64,000 nt of DNA from GCA-2683825 sp965662355 (GCA_965662355.1 CBFIHP010000021.1:15854-79853), one strand, 5' to 3'. Numbered from the stretch's first letter, positions 34,053-43,864 are shown. The notes: generated by a model not told the origin, from the sequence alone. Numbers and translations: made by a program.

Positions 34053-36104
34053 TCAAAGAGCGTTCACGTAGTTCACCCCCACCGAACGCCCAACCGCATC
34101 CCGTAACCACAAAAGCAAACGGAAGTACGTCAGGTCGACCTCCCCGCGCAGCGACCCCTTCGGATCCGACTCCGGATCGGTCTCCCGGAGCTCGAGATCA
34201 AAGCCGTCTCCGTGGTATCGCGCACGCGGATCTCCATCCTCGAGGATGTACTCGCGCCCTGCAAAGCGACCGTGGACGACCCAGCGCTCCTGGCCGTCTC
34301 GCTGGAAGCGCTGTAGATGGAAGCCGTCGAGGTGGGTGAGGCTCTTCCAGTCGCTGAGCTGGCCGAAGAAGCGGGGCTTCAGGACGTAGGGGCCGCCGTC
34401 CTCGGGGCAGAAGACGTCGCAGTTGCCGCAGTCGTTGCAGAAGTCGGCGAAGTTGGCGATCTGGTGTTTCTCTTCGATGACCAACTCGCCCTCGTCGCGG
34501 ACTTGCCAGGTGCCGTCGATTTGGCCCAGCTTGCGGATGCTGATACGCACGCGGGGCAGCACGAAGGTGAAGTTGGCGTCGTTGGGGCACACCGGGATGC
34601 ACTTGTCGCAGGAGATGCAGTCGAAGAGCTCCAACTGGCTCCCGATCTTGCGCGGCGGCTTGGCGTTCTTGGCGTAGGTGTAGCGCGGGTCGGAGCTGAC
34701 GCGGCGGACGTACTCGGTGGTGTTTCTCGAGCGAGCCGCGGAGACCCAGTTCGCGAATTGCGCTTCGGAACAGGCACGGCGCAGCTGGGCGGGGTCGTTC
34801 AGGGCCGCTTCGCAACGCTGGCGAGATGGGGGCTCGAGCTGCAGATCCTGTAGGGCCTCGCGGGCGTTGCCGTAGGCGAGCAGGACGAAGGTCTCTAGAT
34901 CGCAAGCGCCCACGGCGCGCATGCGTTGTTCGAGCTCCTGGAGATAGCCCAGCGAGCGAGCGTAGCCGCCGGGTTTCAAGAAATCGCTGCACACGGTGAT
35001 GGGCGCGAGACCGACGGCCGCGGCATCGGGGAAGTTCTTGCGCTCGATGCCGGCCGAGAAGGAGATCGGGTAGGTGTCTGCGAAGCGCTCGCGAAAGCGG
35101 CCGACGAGGCGCATGGCCAGCACGTGCAGGGGTGGACCGGAGAGGTACATCTCCTTCTCGGTCTTGGGGAAGAAGTCGCGCCGGTTCTCGACGATCAGGG
35201 TATTTGTGAACTTGACGCCGAAGCCCAGGCCGAGGCCAGCGGCGGTCTGGCCCAGGCGTTGCACGAAGCCCTCCATCTGTTCCCAACGGGTGTCGCGCTC
35301 GAAGGCGGTATCGGGAATGTGGATGTCGGTGTAGCCCAGGGTTCCGTTCAGGGTCTCGCGCGCCTCGTCCGGCCCCAGGAGCATGGGGTTCAACTTGACA
35401 ATGCAGTTCAACCCGTTCTCGCGCAGCAGGTAGTCGACGATGCCCTCGATCTCGTCGGAGGGGCAACCGTGGAAGGTGCTGAGGGTGAGTGTGTCCGAGA
35501 GGCGGGTCGTGAAGTTCAGGTCGCGATAGGCCTTGTACTCGTCGGGGATCTCGGCCCGCAAGCGTTCGACGACGCGGGTGGCATCCTGCATGCCGCGCAC
35601 GAAGGCCTGTACGGTGTCGGAGCGAATGCCGGCGAGGTCGTAACCGACGCTCATGTCGAAGAGGGTCCGTTCGGCTCCGGGGGCGAGCTCCAGCTGGCCG
35701 CTGGCGCACAGGATTTCGATCAGCATCGAGCCCTTGACGTACTCCTCGAGGGATTCCTGCAGGCGCAGCTCCTGGGACCATTCGACGTTGTAGCCGACGG
35801 TCTGCATGTCGATGCAGGGCCGTGGGATCGTCAAGCGATCGTTCACCTGGACCGTCTTCAACTCGAGGATGCGCGAGCCGCCCAGCCAGGAGAGCACCAG
35901 GTTCTGGGCCATCTGGGACTGGGGGCCGGCGGCCGGGCCGAGGGGCGTGGACGCGGACTGTCCGTGGAAGGCGGTTTCCAAGGAGAGTCCCGCACCGAGG
36001 AAGAACTTCTTCCTCGGCAAGTGGTAGATCGAGCCCGCTTCGTCCAGCTCGCGGAACATGCGCCGGATCAGCGCTCCGAAGGGATAGGGCCGTAGCTCCG
36101 CCAT
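34053..36104 (-). CDS. YgfK-like flavin/iron-sulfur protein lacking the GltD module
   Basis: The 683-aa protein closely follows the N-terminal dihydroorotate-dehydrogenase-like part of E. coli YgfK (STPLGPAAGPQSQMAQN, ELKTVQVNDRL, PCIDMQTV, STFHGCPSDEIEGI, VKLNPMLLG, DFLKPGGY) and its C-terminal ferredoxin part with CISCDKCIPVCP and CNDCGNCDVFCPEDG, two 4Fe-4S clusters. E. coli YgfK is about 1030 aa and has a GltD-like FAD/NADPH domain between these; here the two parts join directly. YgfK is linked genetically to selenate reduction and purine catabolism, but its reaction is unproven. This form must take electrons from another donor. No ssnA or xdh-type gene is near. Confidence 0.85.
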   Translation of the reverse strand: MAELRPYPFGALIRRMFRELDEAGSIYHLPRKKFFLGAGLSLETAFHGQSASTPLGPAAGPQSQMAQNLVLSWLGGSRILELKTVQVNDRLTIPRPCIDMQTVGYNVEWSQELRLQESLEEYVKGSMLIEILCASGQLELAPGAERTLFDMSVGYDLAGIRSDTVQAFVRGMQDATRVVERLRAEIPDEYKAYRDLNFTTRLSDTLTLSTFHGCPSDEIEGIVDYLLRENGLNCIVKLNPMLLGPDEARETLNGTLGYTDIHIPDTAFERDTRWEQMEGFVQRLGQTAAGLGLGFGVKFTNTLIVENRRDFFPKTEKEMYLSGPPLHVLAMRLVGRFRERFADTYPISFSAGIERKNFPDAAAVGLAPITVCSDFLKPGGYARSLGYLQELEQRMRAVGACDLETFVLLAYGNAREALQDLQLEPPSRQRCEAALNDPAQLRRACSEAQFANWVSAARSRNTTEYVRRVSSDPRYTYAKNAKPPRKIGSQLELFDCISCDKCIPVCPNDANFTFVLPRVRISIRKLGQIDGTWQVRDEGELVIEEKHQIANFADFCNDCGNCDVFCPEDGGPYVLKPRFFGQLSDWKSLTHLDGFHLQRFQRDGQERWVVHGRFAGREYILEDGDPRARYHGDGFDLELRETDPESDPKGSLRGEVDLTYFRLLLWLRDAVGRSVGVNYVNAL

Positions 36105-36264
36105 CGCAAGCAGGGTACCGAGCGCGGGGTGGGATGGCTGCTAGTGTTTCGAATACACTTGCCCACCAAAGCTCTTACCAACATAGCCTGTGGGGCCGAG
36201 CTATCCTGCTTGGGTTCATCCATGGCGCCGGCCCCTACCCGAGCGCCGCTCCAGGAAAGTATCC

Positions 36265-37602
36265 ATGAGCCGTCGACTCCCCGTGCACTGCCCCCTCGCC
36301 CTCAGCGCGTTCCTCTCCGGCATCGGCGCTGTTTCCGCCCAGCAAGGCCCCGACAACTGGGGCGAGTTCCTGGGACCCAACCGCACGGGCAGCGTCGACG
36401 CCAGCGGGTTGAACTTCAAGTGGGGCGAAGACGGCCCGGAGACAGCCTGGGTCGTGCCGATCGGCAGCGGTTACGGCGGACCGGCGATTCGTGACGACGA
36501 GATCTACCTGCTCGATCGCAAGGTCGGCTCGGAGGACATCCTGCGCGTGCTGGAGCTCGAAACCGGCGACGAGCTCTGGAGGGTCTCGTGGGAAGCCAAC
36601 GGGCGTTTGATCTTCCCCGGCTCGCGCACCGTACCCAACGTGCAGAAGGACAAGGTGTATGTCTCGACGGGCTTCGGGCAGGTGCGCTGCATCGATCGCA
36701 AGTCCCATGAGATCGAGTGGCATATCGACATGGTCGAGCTCTACGGCGGCGAGCAGCCGATGTTCGGTTGGTCGAACTCCCCGCTCGTCATCGGCGACCT
36801 CGTCATCGTCACGCCGCTGGGACCCGACATCGGACTGGTCGCACTCGATCGCTTCGAGGGCGAGGAGGTCTGGGTCACCGAGACGGTCGGCTACAGCCAC
36901 TCGACCCCCAAGTTCTTAGACCTGCACGGTGATCCGCAGATCCTCTTCTGCTCGACCGAAGCCAAGGGCTCGGGTCGCGACTCGTCCGCGCCGATGTGGG
37001 TCTCGAGTTTCGATCCCGAGGAAGGCGAGCTGATCTGGCGCCACGAGACCACGCTCACGCGCTTGCCGATCCCTGGCCCGATCCAGATCGACGACGAACG
37101 CATCTTTATCACCGGCGGCTATCGCGGTGGCTCGACCATGCTGCGCGTCGAGAAGAAGGGTTCGAAGTACAAGGTCGACGAGCTGTTCCATATCGAGCGG
37201 GGCTCGCAGATTCACACACCGCTGCTTCACGGCGACCACCTCTATGTGATCGTCAACGAGAACTGGAACCACGACAACCGCGCACGCCGTAAGGAGGGTG
37301 GGCTCCTGTGTCTCGACCTCGAGGGCAAGGAGCTCTGGCGCACGGGGGCCGATCCGTACTTCGGTCGTGGCAACTCGATCCTGGCCGGCGACCACCTTTT
37401 GATCCAGGACGGCTTCAACGGTGTGCTGCGCGTGGTCGAGCCCAGTCCCAAGGGCTACAAGCAGATTGCCGAGGCGGATCTGTTCGGTGTCGAAGGCGGA
37501 CGCGACAAGCAGATGTGGGCTCCGATGGCACTGGCGAAGGGGCACCTGGTCCTGCGCAGCCAGGAGGAGCTCATGTGTGTCGTTCTCGGGGGTAGCCTGT
37601 AG
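36265..37602 (+). CDS. Exported PQQ-type beta-propeller protein
   Basis: The 445-aa product starts at 36265 after a good ribosome site (AGGAAAG). It has a signal peptide ending near SAQQ, the planctomycete-type opening NWGEFLGPNRTGS, and repeated propeller strands such as ILRVLELETGDELWRVSW, VYVSTGFGQVRCIDRKS, LIWRHETTL and LLCLDLEGKELWRTG. Quinoprotein dehydrogenase active-site residues are not evident, so it is probably a binding protein rather than a PQQ enzyme. It is divergent from the YgfK-like gene across 160 bp. Confidence 0.8.
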   Translation: MSRRLPVHCPLALSAFLSGIGAVSAQQGPDNWGEFLGPNRTGSVDASGLNFKWGEDGPETAWVVPIGSGYGGPAIRDDEIYLLDRKVGSEDILRVLELETGDELWRVSWEANGRLIFPGSRTVPNVQKDKVYVSTGFGQVRCIDRKSHEIEWHIDMVELYGGEQPMFGWSNSPLVIGDLVIVTPLGPDIGLVALDRFEGEEVWVTETVGYSHSTPKFLDLHGDPQILFCSTEAKGSGRDSSAPMWVSSFDPEEGELIWRHETTLTRLPIPGPIQIDDERIFITGGYRGGSTMLRVEKKGSKYKVDELFHIERGSQIHTPLLHGDHLYVIVNENWNHDNRARRKEGGLLCLDLEGKELWRTGADPYFGRGNSILAGDHLLIQDGFNGVLRVVEPSPKGYKQIAEADLFGVEGGRDKQMWAPMALAKGHLVLRSQEELMCVVLGGSL

Positions 37603-37752
37603 GCCATCGCGGACGACAACATCGAAAGTTCGCAGATCTGGGTCCTCGTGAGCACCACGGGAAGGCCCCGTTAGCGGCAGCGATCAGGGCATACGCTCGC
37701 GCCCCAAAGACGCTCTCGGCGACGACGACCTGATTCGAGCCAAGGATCGTGA

Positions 37753-39426
37753 CTATCTAACGAGGAACTGCACAAAGCGCCGCCGGCCTTTGCGGGTGCC
37801 GATCACGATCACATCGGGGATTCCGTCGCCGTTGAGATCCCGCACGTGCAAGGAAGTGGGTGCGACCTTGATCTCGAGCGGCACGACGCGCGAGGGCTCG
37901 AGCTTCAGACTGGCCTCACGCAGGGCCGAGGCTGCGGAGAATTCCCACTGATCGATTTCCTCGAAATCGATCGCCCGGGTGGCCCCGTCTCCGCGCCGGT
38001 CGAGGTCGCTCAGGAGGTAGTGCTCGAGGAGCTCCGTCAGATGCTCGCCGTTCGCGAGCTCGACCAGCTCCATGGCCTGCGCGGGAACCTCGCTGTTCTC
38101 GTAGAAGAAGAGCTTGCCCTCGCGACAATCGATGATGTCGTTCAGTGGGCCGTCCCGGTCGAGGGCGATCAGCTTGGCCAGGGCCTCCTTCTCCTCACCC
38201 TTCTCCTCTTCCATCTTCTTCATCTTCTCCATGAAGGAGAGGATGCGCGGGATCTTCAACGAGATCGTGTTGCGCCGCGTGGGACGGATCGAAAAGGCAC
38301 CGCCCTCGTTCGTGTAGGTGTAGAGCTGGAAGTCGAGGCTGCCGGGGAAGAGCAGCCAGCGGATAACGCGCCCGATCGAGAGCCCCTCACCGCGCAGGAG
38401 CTGCAAGTCGAGCTGTCCATCCCCGGTCACGTCGCGCAGGAAGAAGAACAGCACGTTGCCGCTGGACTTCAAGAGCTGATCGGGATTGCCTTCGGGGCCG
38501 GTGCGCGAGCCGCCGTGGTAGATGCGAAACTTCGAGCCGATCTGGACCAGCAAGTCCTTCGCTCGCTTCGGATCCAGCTGAACCAGACGCCAGTGCACCT
38601 GGCGACCCGCCATGCGCAGAAGGTCATCGAGATCGACGCCAGGATCGGGAGGTAGCTCCTTCTCGAGCGCATCGAGATCCAGCACCCAGGTGGGCTCGTC
38701 CGGAAGCTCGGGAGAGGCGAGGTGGAAGAACACCTGCTCGTCGGTTTCCGCGCGCAGGTCGCGGCGACCGTCGCCGTCGATGTCCTCGAGCGAGAACCAG
38801 GGGATCTCGACATCCTGACCGAACTCCCCGCCCAGGCGCCGGGGGTTGCCGAAGTCGCTGCTCACATCGACCTGCATGGCGATCTCGAGGGCCGCGTCGA
38901 AGCCCGTGTCGCTCTGCAGGTGGATGGCGTAGTGACCGAAGGCGGGCAGGACGAGGTCGAGCTTTCCATCGCTGTCAATGTCGCGACAGAAATCCATGTA
39001 GAAGATGCCCCGCGGCATGTCGCCAGGAACGTCCAGAACCGGCGTCGCTTCGTCGAAGGCGTCCTCTGCCGGTGTGTAGCGCAGGATGCGCTTGCCATCG
39101 ACGTACAGGAGCACCTCCGAGGCTCCGTCGCCGTCGAGATCCGACACGTTCCAGGCCACCTGGCCCGAGGGCCAGGGAAGAGTGAGATCCGCGTAGTCGG
39201 GATAGCGCCCGTTGGCATCCATGCGCCGCAGACGCAACCCGTGTTTGTCGACCAACACCAGGTCCTCGTCGCCGTCGCCATCGACGTCGCGCAGGGCGGC
39301 ACGCGACTCGGGGTCGTCCAGCTCGAGCACGGTCCAGGGCGTTGCTTCCTCGGAAGTCTGAGCGGAAACGAGGCCGGCCAGGGCCAAGCCCGCAAAGACC
39401 AGCCGCAGGTGATTCGTCGCGTACAT
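37753..39426 (-). CDS. Exported FG-GAP/VCBS-repeat protein, last gene of the ABC/PDZ operon
   Basis: The 557-aa product has a signal peptide (LVFAGLALAGLVSAQ) and at least six DxDGDGxxDL-type calcium motifs (DVDGDGDEDLVLVD, DLDGDGASEVLLYV, DIDSDGKLDLVLP, DIDGDGRRDLRAE, DVTGDGQLDLQLL, DLNGDGIPDVIVI), forming an integrin-alpha-like propeller. A charged helix (MEKMKKMEEEKGEEKEALAK) interrupts it. It follows another FG-GAP gene with a 4-bp spacer. Such proteins are secreted or surface-attached; a ligand cannot be inferred. Confidence 0.78.
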   Translation of the reverse strand: MYATNHLRLVFAGLALAGLVSAQTSEEATPWTVLELDDPESRAALRDVDGDGDEDLVLVDKHGLRLRRMDANGRYPDYADLTLPWPSGQVAWNVSDLDGDGASEVLLYVDGKRILRYTPAEDAFDEATPVLDVPGDMPRGIFYMDFCRDIDSDGKLDLVLPAFGHYAIHLQSDTGFDAALEIAMQVDVSSDFGNPRRLGGEFGQDVEIPWFSLEDIDGDGRRDLRAETDEQVFFHLASPELPDEPTWVLDLDALEKELPPDPGVDLDDLLRMAGRQVHWRLVQLDPKRAKDLLVQIGSKFRIYHGGSRTGPEGNPDQLLKSSGNVLFFFLRDVTGDGQLDLQLLRGEGLSIGRVIRWLLFPGSLDFQLYTYTNEGGAFSIRPTRRNTISLKIPRILSFMEKMKKMEEEKGEEKEALAKLIALDRDGPLNDIIDCREGKLFFYENSEVPAQAMELVELANGEHLTELLEHYLLSDLDRRGDGATRAIDFEEIDQWEFSAASALREASLKLEPSRVVPLEIKVAPTSLHVRDLNGDGIPDVIVIGTRKGRRRFVQFLVR

Positions 39427-39430
39427 GGCC

Positions 39431-41086
39431 TCAGCGCCCCTTTTCCTGGGTCCTGCGCTGGGACAAGAGGACGGTCATGGCCTTTTCTCCCTCGCTGATG
39501 ACGTCACCGACGCCATCGCCGTTGACGTCCATCACGGACACGGACTCGACATTGCCGTAGACCTCGAAGCGCTTCCAGGGCGTGCTCTCGAGCTTCCACG
39601 AATCGCCGCCGAAGAAGCTCGAAGTGTGCTTCAGGCGCCGAATCGCGATGCGCCCCTTCAGGTCGACCTCGACCAGATCCGAGATGCCGTCGCCGTCGCA
39701 ATCCATGTCCAGTTCGCGGTTCGCGATGATGTCCTGAAAGTTGGTCTCGTCGTAGGAGCGCGACTGGCGCAGGCAGGGTTTGCGTTCGAAGGGCGTGCCC
39801 ATCTGCTGTCCCAGAAAGACGAGGTGGGTCAGCGTGAACTCGAAGCCCGTGACGGATTCCAGCATGCTGGGCAATTCGAACTTGCGCAGAGCGAGATCCA
39901 GACGGCCGTCGCCATCGATGTCGGCGAACTCGATGCGCAGATAGGCCGCCTTGAAGCGCAAGAGCTGGTGCGGATCCTCTGGAAGCAGTCGCTCGCCGTC
40001 ATTGATGAGACAGAACAGGCTGGTCTCGGTGTTCTCGAGCCCCTTCTGTTCTTCACTCATCTCGGCCACGATGTCCGTGTCTCCGTCGCCGTCGAGATCA
40101 CGCAGGAAGAGCGTCGGTTGGCTGCCTTCCCGGTCGAGATAGGCGGGAAAGACCTCGATGCGATCCGCCGTTTCGGAAAAGCCCTCCGCGCGCGAGAAAT
40201 GGATGCGCAGCTCCTTGCCCACGGCGAACAGGAGATCGGCATTGCCGTCTCGATCGACGTCCGTCAGGGCCGGTGCTCCGTAGGATCGCTCGCTGGTCAG
40301 GAGCTGGAAGGCCTCGTCCTCGCCAGCGGGCATCAGCAAGGTGTCCGCGTCAGGCGTGACCTGGATGCGAACGCCCGACGAGCCCACGCTCACCGTCGTG
40401 TGATCATGGTCCTCGTCCTCGTCGCCGTGTTCGTACTCCTCGGGGCTGGTGACATGTCCCGCACCGACTGCACCGGGGAAACGGCCCAGGGAGACGAAGC
40501 CAGCCATGGCCCCGGCGTCGCTGGAAGAGGCCGCATCGATCGCCACGGCACCTGGGCCGGGCCCCCAGACGGAAACACCGTCCTTGCCTGGAACCAGCAC
40601 CCGATCCCCCCACTGCGAGGGCAGCACGAAGCGCCACTCGGGCAAGCGATCGGGATTGGCGACGTCGAAGAGCAGCTCGTCGCGAATCAGGCGTTTGATG
40701 TTGCCGCGATAGCCCTTGCGCTCGAGGGAATAGGAGTAGAAGCCGTCCTTCGTCATGAAGAGCAGCTCGTCCCGCCCGCTGCCGGAGGCAACGAGATCCT
40801 CGCGAACATCGGCAAAGGCGAAGGCGACGACGTCGTCCTTCACGACGACACTTCGATAGGGCTCGGGGTCGATCCGTCCGGGCTGGACGCGATGGAGACG
40901 CAGCTCGCGTTCCCCGTCGCTATCGACCACCAGGCACAGCTCGAACTTGCCGTCTCCGTCCACGTCGAGAAAACGCCCACCGAGGAGTTCGCCCTCGGGT
41001 TCGAGCGATGCGTCGACGAAGTAGACCCTGTCCTTGTCTTCCGCGAACGCCAACAACGAAAGCAAGAGGGAGGTGGTGAAGATCAT
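39431..41086 (-). CDS. Exported FG-GAP/VCBS-repeat protein
   Basis: The 551-aa product has a short signal peptide (MIFTTSLLLSLLAFA) and propeller motifs FLDVDGDGKFELCLVV, DVDRDGNADLLFAVG, DLDGDGDTDIVAEM, DIDGDGRLDLALRKF, DMDCDGDGISDLVEVD and DVNGDGVGDVISEG. An inserted acidic/His segment (EYEHGDEDEDHDH) could bind metal ions. Its ATG overlaps the stop of the PDZ lipoprotein gene as ATGA, so production of the two is coupled. It resembles the next gene's product in architecture, although whether they are recent duplicates cannot be judged by eye. Confidence 0.78.
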   Translation of the reverse strand: MIFTTSLLLSLLAFAEDKDRVYFVDASLEPEGELLGGRFLDVDGDGKFELCLVVDSDGERELRLHRVQPGRIDPEPYRSVVVKDDVVAFAFADVREDLVASGSGRDELLFMTKDGFYSYSLERKGYRGNIKRLIRDELLFDVANPDRLPEWRFVLPSQWGDRVLVPGKDGVSVWGPGPGAVAIDAASSSDAGAMAGFVSLGRFPGAVGAGHVTSPEEYEHGDEDEDHDHTTVSVGSSGVRIQVTPDADTLLMPAGEDEAFQLLTSERSYGAPALTDVDRDGNADLLFAVGKELRIHFSRAEGFSETADRIEVFPAYLDREGSQPTLFLRDLDGDGDTDIVAEMSEEQKGLENTETSLFCLINDGERLLPEDPHQLLRFKAAYLRIEFADIDGDGRLDLALRKFELPSMLESVTGFEFTLTHLVFLGQQMGTPFERKPCLRQSRSYDETNFQDIIANRELDMDCDGDGISDLVEVDLKGRIAIRRLKHTSSFFGGDSWKLESTPWKRFEVYGNVESVSVMDVNGDGVGDVISEGEKAMTVLLSQRRTQEKGR

Positions 41087-41997
41087 TCCGCCAACTTCCC
41101 GACGCCCGAGCTGAAACCGAAGAAGCGCAGGATGGTGTAGCGCTTTTCCTCGCCCTCGCGTGCATAGCGAAAGAGCGAGATGAACCAGAGATCCGCCAGG
41201 ACGAAGTCCGTTCGATCGCGTTCGAGATCGCGCGTATAGGTCGTCAACACGGGGATCGAGAACTGCGTCACGCGGCGCTCTTCGTCGTGCAGTTCGACCT
41301 TGGCCTGTGCACGAGCGCCGTCGCTGTCTTCATAATCGACCAGCACGCGCTGACCCGGCTCGCAGCGGCCCAGCTGGCGAATCAAAGCGCTGGCTGAGAA
41401 GAGCTCCTCGCCGTCGATCGCGCGCACCACACTACCGACCTCGATGCCGGCCTTCTGGAACGGTCCCTCCGGGTCGGCGCTGACGAGAACGACGCCGCCG
41501 TGGCCACTCTTCCAGCCGGCTCGCGAACGCGCGGGGTCCTTGCGATAGAGCCGCTCGACCTGCGCGACCTGGCCCTGGCCCTGGCCCAGGACGACGGGCA
41601 CTTCGAACACCGAATCGCCGCGCTGGACCTTGATGCGCACCTCCTGGCTGGGCGCACTGGCTGCGACGAGCGTGGCCAGCGTTTCAGGATCATCGGTGGC
41701 GTGGCCCGCGAGGGTCAAGATGACATCGCCGACCTGGAATCCGGCCGCGGCCGCGGGCGAGTTCTCGACGACCGAACGTACGCGCAGGCCGGGCTCGAAG
41801 GCCAGCTGGTCGAGGGTATCGCTCGTGTTCTCGCGCGTCTTGAGCCCCAGAAAGCTCCTCGCCCGGGGCCCCTTCGCCGCCCAGTCGAGTGTTTCGGGTA
41901 GAGGATCGGGAATCGGACGCAAGCGCTGCGTCGTACAGCTGACCGCGAGAAGCACCACGGAGCAGATCGCTGCCAACCGATGGATCGACCGAGTCAT
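41083..41997 (-). CDS. Double-PDZ lipoprotein
   Basis: From the ATG at 41997 the product is 304 aa with a lipoprotein signal (VVLLAVSC, Cys21). Two PDZ-like domains follow: residues about 48-130 (FLGLKTR, ENSPAAAAGFQVGDVILTL) and about 150-235 (VVLVSADPEGPFQKAGIEVGS, VVRAIDGEEL). There is no protease domain, unlike HtrA. PDZ lipoproteins tether partner C-termini at the membrane. It sits between an ABC-2 exporter and two exported FG-GAP proteins, so it may help deliver or hold those proteins. The frame is open further upstream, but that part overlaps the permease gene and is not used. Confidence 0.75.
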   Translation of the reverse strand: MTRSIHRLAAICSVVLLAVSCTTQRLRPIPDPLPETLDWAAKGPRARSFLGLKTRENTSDTLDQLAFEPGLRVRSVVENSPAAAAGFQVGDVILTLAGHATDDPETLATLVAASAPSQEVRIKVQRGDSVFEVPVVLGQGQGQVAQVERLYRKDPARSRAGWKSGHGGVVLVSADPEGPFQKAGIEVGSVVRAIDGEELFSASALIRQLGRCEPGQRVLVDYEDSDGARAQAKVELHDEERRVTQFSIPVLTTYTRDLERDRTDFVLADLWFISLFRYAREGEEKRYTILRFFGFSSGVGKLAE

Positions 41998-42062
41998 GGG
42001 GAGGGAGTGTGTGGGATACGGCATCGAGCTCTGCACCATACGGCGCTGGAGGGTTCCGTGTT

Positions 42063-42920
42063 TCAGAGGTTCCGGCGGGAAACCGCCAAAGAGGAGACGA
42101 GCAGCAGAAAGAGCGCCTGGGGCCAGGGCATCCACAAGTTGAACCGCAGAAGCTCCGCGCTGAAGCCGGCATCGGAGTACCCGCGCGCAATCCCCGACAT
42201 CTCCCCCATCGCCGAACCATCGACGAGCGAGGGCGTGTAGGCGGCGAACACCCAGTACTGCCCAAGGCCGAGGGTCTCCTTGAAAAGATCGAAACCCAGG
42301 AACAGAAGCAACCCAGCGACGAGGGCCCCCGCGGAGGTCTTGCAGATGCTCGATATGCCAAGACCGAAGGCGTAGGTCGCGAGCAACCCCGGCAAGGCCA
42401 GCCCGGCAGCGATCAGGAGTTCGCGCCGCAGCTCGAAGGCCTGGGCGAGCGGATAACCGTCCTCGATCAGGGGACCGAAGTCGTACAGCTTCCACGCCGC
42501 GACGAAGGCTCCCGAGCCGGTCAGCAGGAACACCGAAGCAACGAGCAGGCAGGCGAACAGGGCTCGACCAAGAACGAGATCGCGTCGGCGCACGCCGCGC
42601 ACGACCGCCAGGCGCAGGAGCCCGTTCTCGCGATCGACGACGACGGTGCGCAGGGCGTGCACGAGAAGCAGCAAGGACCCGAGGGCGAGTCCCATGCGCC
42701 AGCCATCGACGAGCGCTGCCCAACCGCTGCCACTGGCCACGGCCTGGGTGGTCTCGGTGCCGCTCAACAGCGACTGGGCCCGCGCGCGGGTTTCGCCCAC
42801 GTACGTCGCAAGCACACCGCCCGCGGGGACGAGGAACAGGACGAGCGCCAACAGGAGGCTCGAGCGCGTACGGAGCGTCCGATAGCGTTCTGCCCGCAGG
42901 ATGGCGCGCCAACCGCTCAT
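42063..42920 (-). CDS. ABC-2 type transporter permease
   Basis: The 285-aa protein has about six hydrophobic segments and the ABC-2 outline: an N-terminal cytoplasmic helix (WRAILRAERYRTLRTR), a long extracytoplasmic loop, VVDRENGLLRLAVVRGVRRRD as coupling region, and a C-terminal helix. It pairs with the ATPase encoded just upstream; the start overlaps that stop as ATGA. ABC-2 systems export lipids, polysaccharides or peptides, or confer drug resistance; the cargo is unknown. Confidence 0.8.
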   Translation of the reverse strand: MSGWRAILRAERYRTLRTRSSLLLALVLFLVPAGGVLATYVGETRARAQSLLSGTETTQAVASGSGWAALVDGWRMGLALGSLLLLVHALRTVVVDRENGLLRLAVVRGVRRRDLVLGRALFACLLVASVFLLTGSGAFVAAWKLYDFGPLIEDGYPLAQAFELRRELLIAAGLALPGLLATYAFGLGISSICKTSAGALVAGLLLFLGFDLFKETLGLGQYWVFAAYTPSLVDGSAMGEMSGIARGYSDAGFSAELLRFNLWMPWPQALFLLLVSSLAVSRRNL

Positions 42921-43864
42921 GCGATGTGTCCCTCGTCGGGGCGTTCTTCCCGCAACAGCTGGTCGAAGATCGCGTCCAGGCTGCCGCCGGTGTACACGAG
43001 CTCGGAAACGGCCGCGCCGGCTTCGACCAGGCTGCGATTGACGTCCTCGGGTCGGGCGTTCTTCATGCGCACGCGCAGGGTCACGGTGTCGTTCGCTTCG
43101 TGCTGGGTGCCAAGGCGTTCGAAGCCAGCGATCCCCGGATGGGCTCGAAGGGCCCGTTCCGCAGCCTCGACTCCGCGTACCTGCACCTGAAGCGTGCGCT
43201 CGTTCTCGAGCAGCTCTTGAAGCGTACCTTCACGGACCAGACGCCCCTTCGAGAGAATCCCGACGTGGGTAACCACGCTCTCCATCTCGCGCAAGCGATG
43301 GCTCGAGAGCAGCAAGGTGATGCCCTCGTTCGCCAGGCGCTTCAGGAGCTCGAGCATGCGTCGCACGCCAAAGGTATCGAGACCCGACAAGGGTTCGTCG
43401 AGAACCAGAAGTTCGGGCGAGCCCAGAAGGGCACGCGCCACGGCGACGCGCTTGCGTTGGCCCAGGGACAACTTGCCCGCGCGCCGCGCTTTCAGGTCCG
43501 CAGCGCCGACGAGAGCCAGGACCTCGTCGGCGCTGCGTCCTCCGGCCTCGTCGCTGAAGCGACGCGAATACTCGAGGTTCTCATCGACGCGCAGGGCGTT
43601 CACGAAGGCCGGTGTATCGAACACCGCGGCCACGCGGCCGCTCAGACGGTGGAGTCGGTGGGCGGGTTCGCCCAGAACGCGAACGGAACCGCGGGTTGGG
43701 CGCTGCAGACCCAGGGTGCATTCGAGGGTCGTCGTCTTGCCCGAACCGTTGGGACCGAAGAGCCCGTAAACCGTGCCCGGCCCGAGGCGCAGACTGAGGT
43801 CATCGACGGCGCACAGGCGACCGTATTTCTTGGTCAGGGAATCGAGCTCGACGGCCGCAGGCAT
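42917..43864 (-). CDS. ABC transporter ATP-binding protein
   Basis: From the ATG at 43864 the product is 315 aa, a single ATPase domain with Walker A GPNGSGKTT, signature LSLGQRKRVAVARAL, Walker B LLVLDEPLSGLD and switch LLSSHRL, plus a C-terminal extension of about 90 aa typical of CcmA/NatA-type exporter ATPases. It drives the permease encoded immediately downstream. The gene begins 59 bp after the response regulator stop, so the regulator probably controls its own operon. Confidence 0.88.
   Translation of the reverse strand: MPAAVELDSLTKKYGRLCAVDDLSLRLGPGTVYGLFGPNGSGKTTTLECTLGLQRPTRGSVRVLGEPAHRLHRLSGRVAAVFDTPAFVNALRVDENLEYSRRFSDEAGGRSADEVLALVGAADLKARRAGKLSLGQRKRVAVARALLGSPELLVLDEPLSGLDTFGVRRMLELLKRLANEGITLLLSSHRLREMESVVTHVGILSKGRLVREGTLQELLENERTLQVQVRGVEAAERALRAHPGIAGFERLGTQHEANDTVTLRVRMKNARPEDVNRSLVEAGAAVSELVYTGGSLDAIFDQLLREERPDEGHIA

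Noticed and set aside
37603..37674. 23 open codons in frame after the TAG of the PQQ-propeller gene
   Set aside because: Could suggest stop readthrough, but the propeller is complete before the TAG and the extension has no recognisable sequence.
39425..41140. 571-codon plus-strand open frame opposite the FG-GAP gene
   Set aside because: Shadow of repeated GAxGGxGA codons of the calcium motifs on the minus strand.
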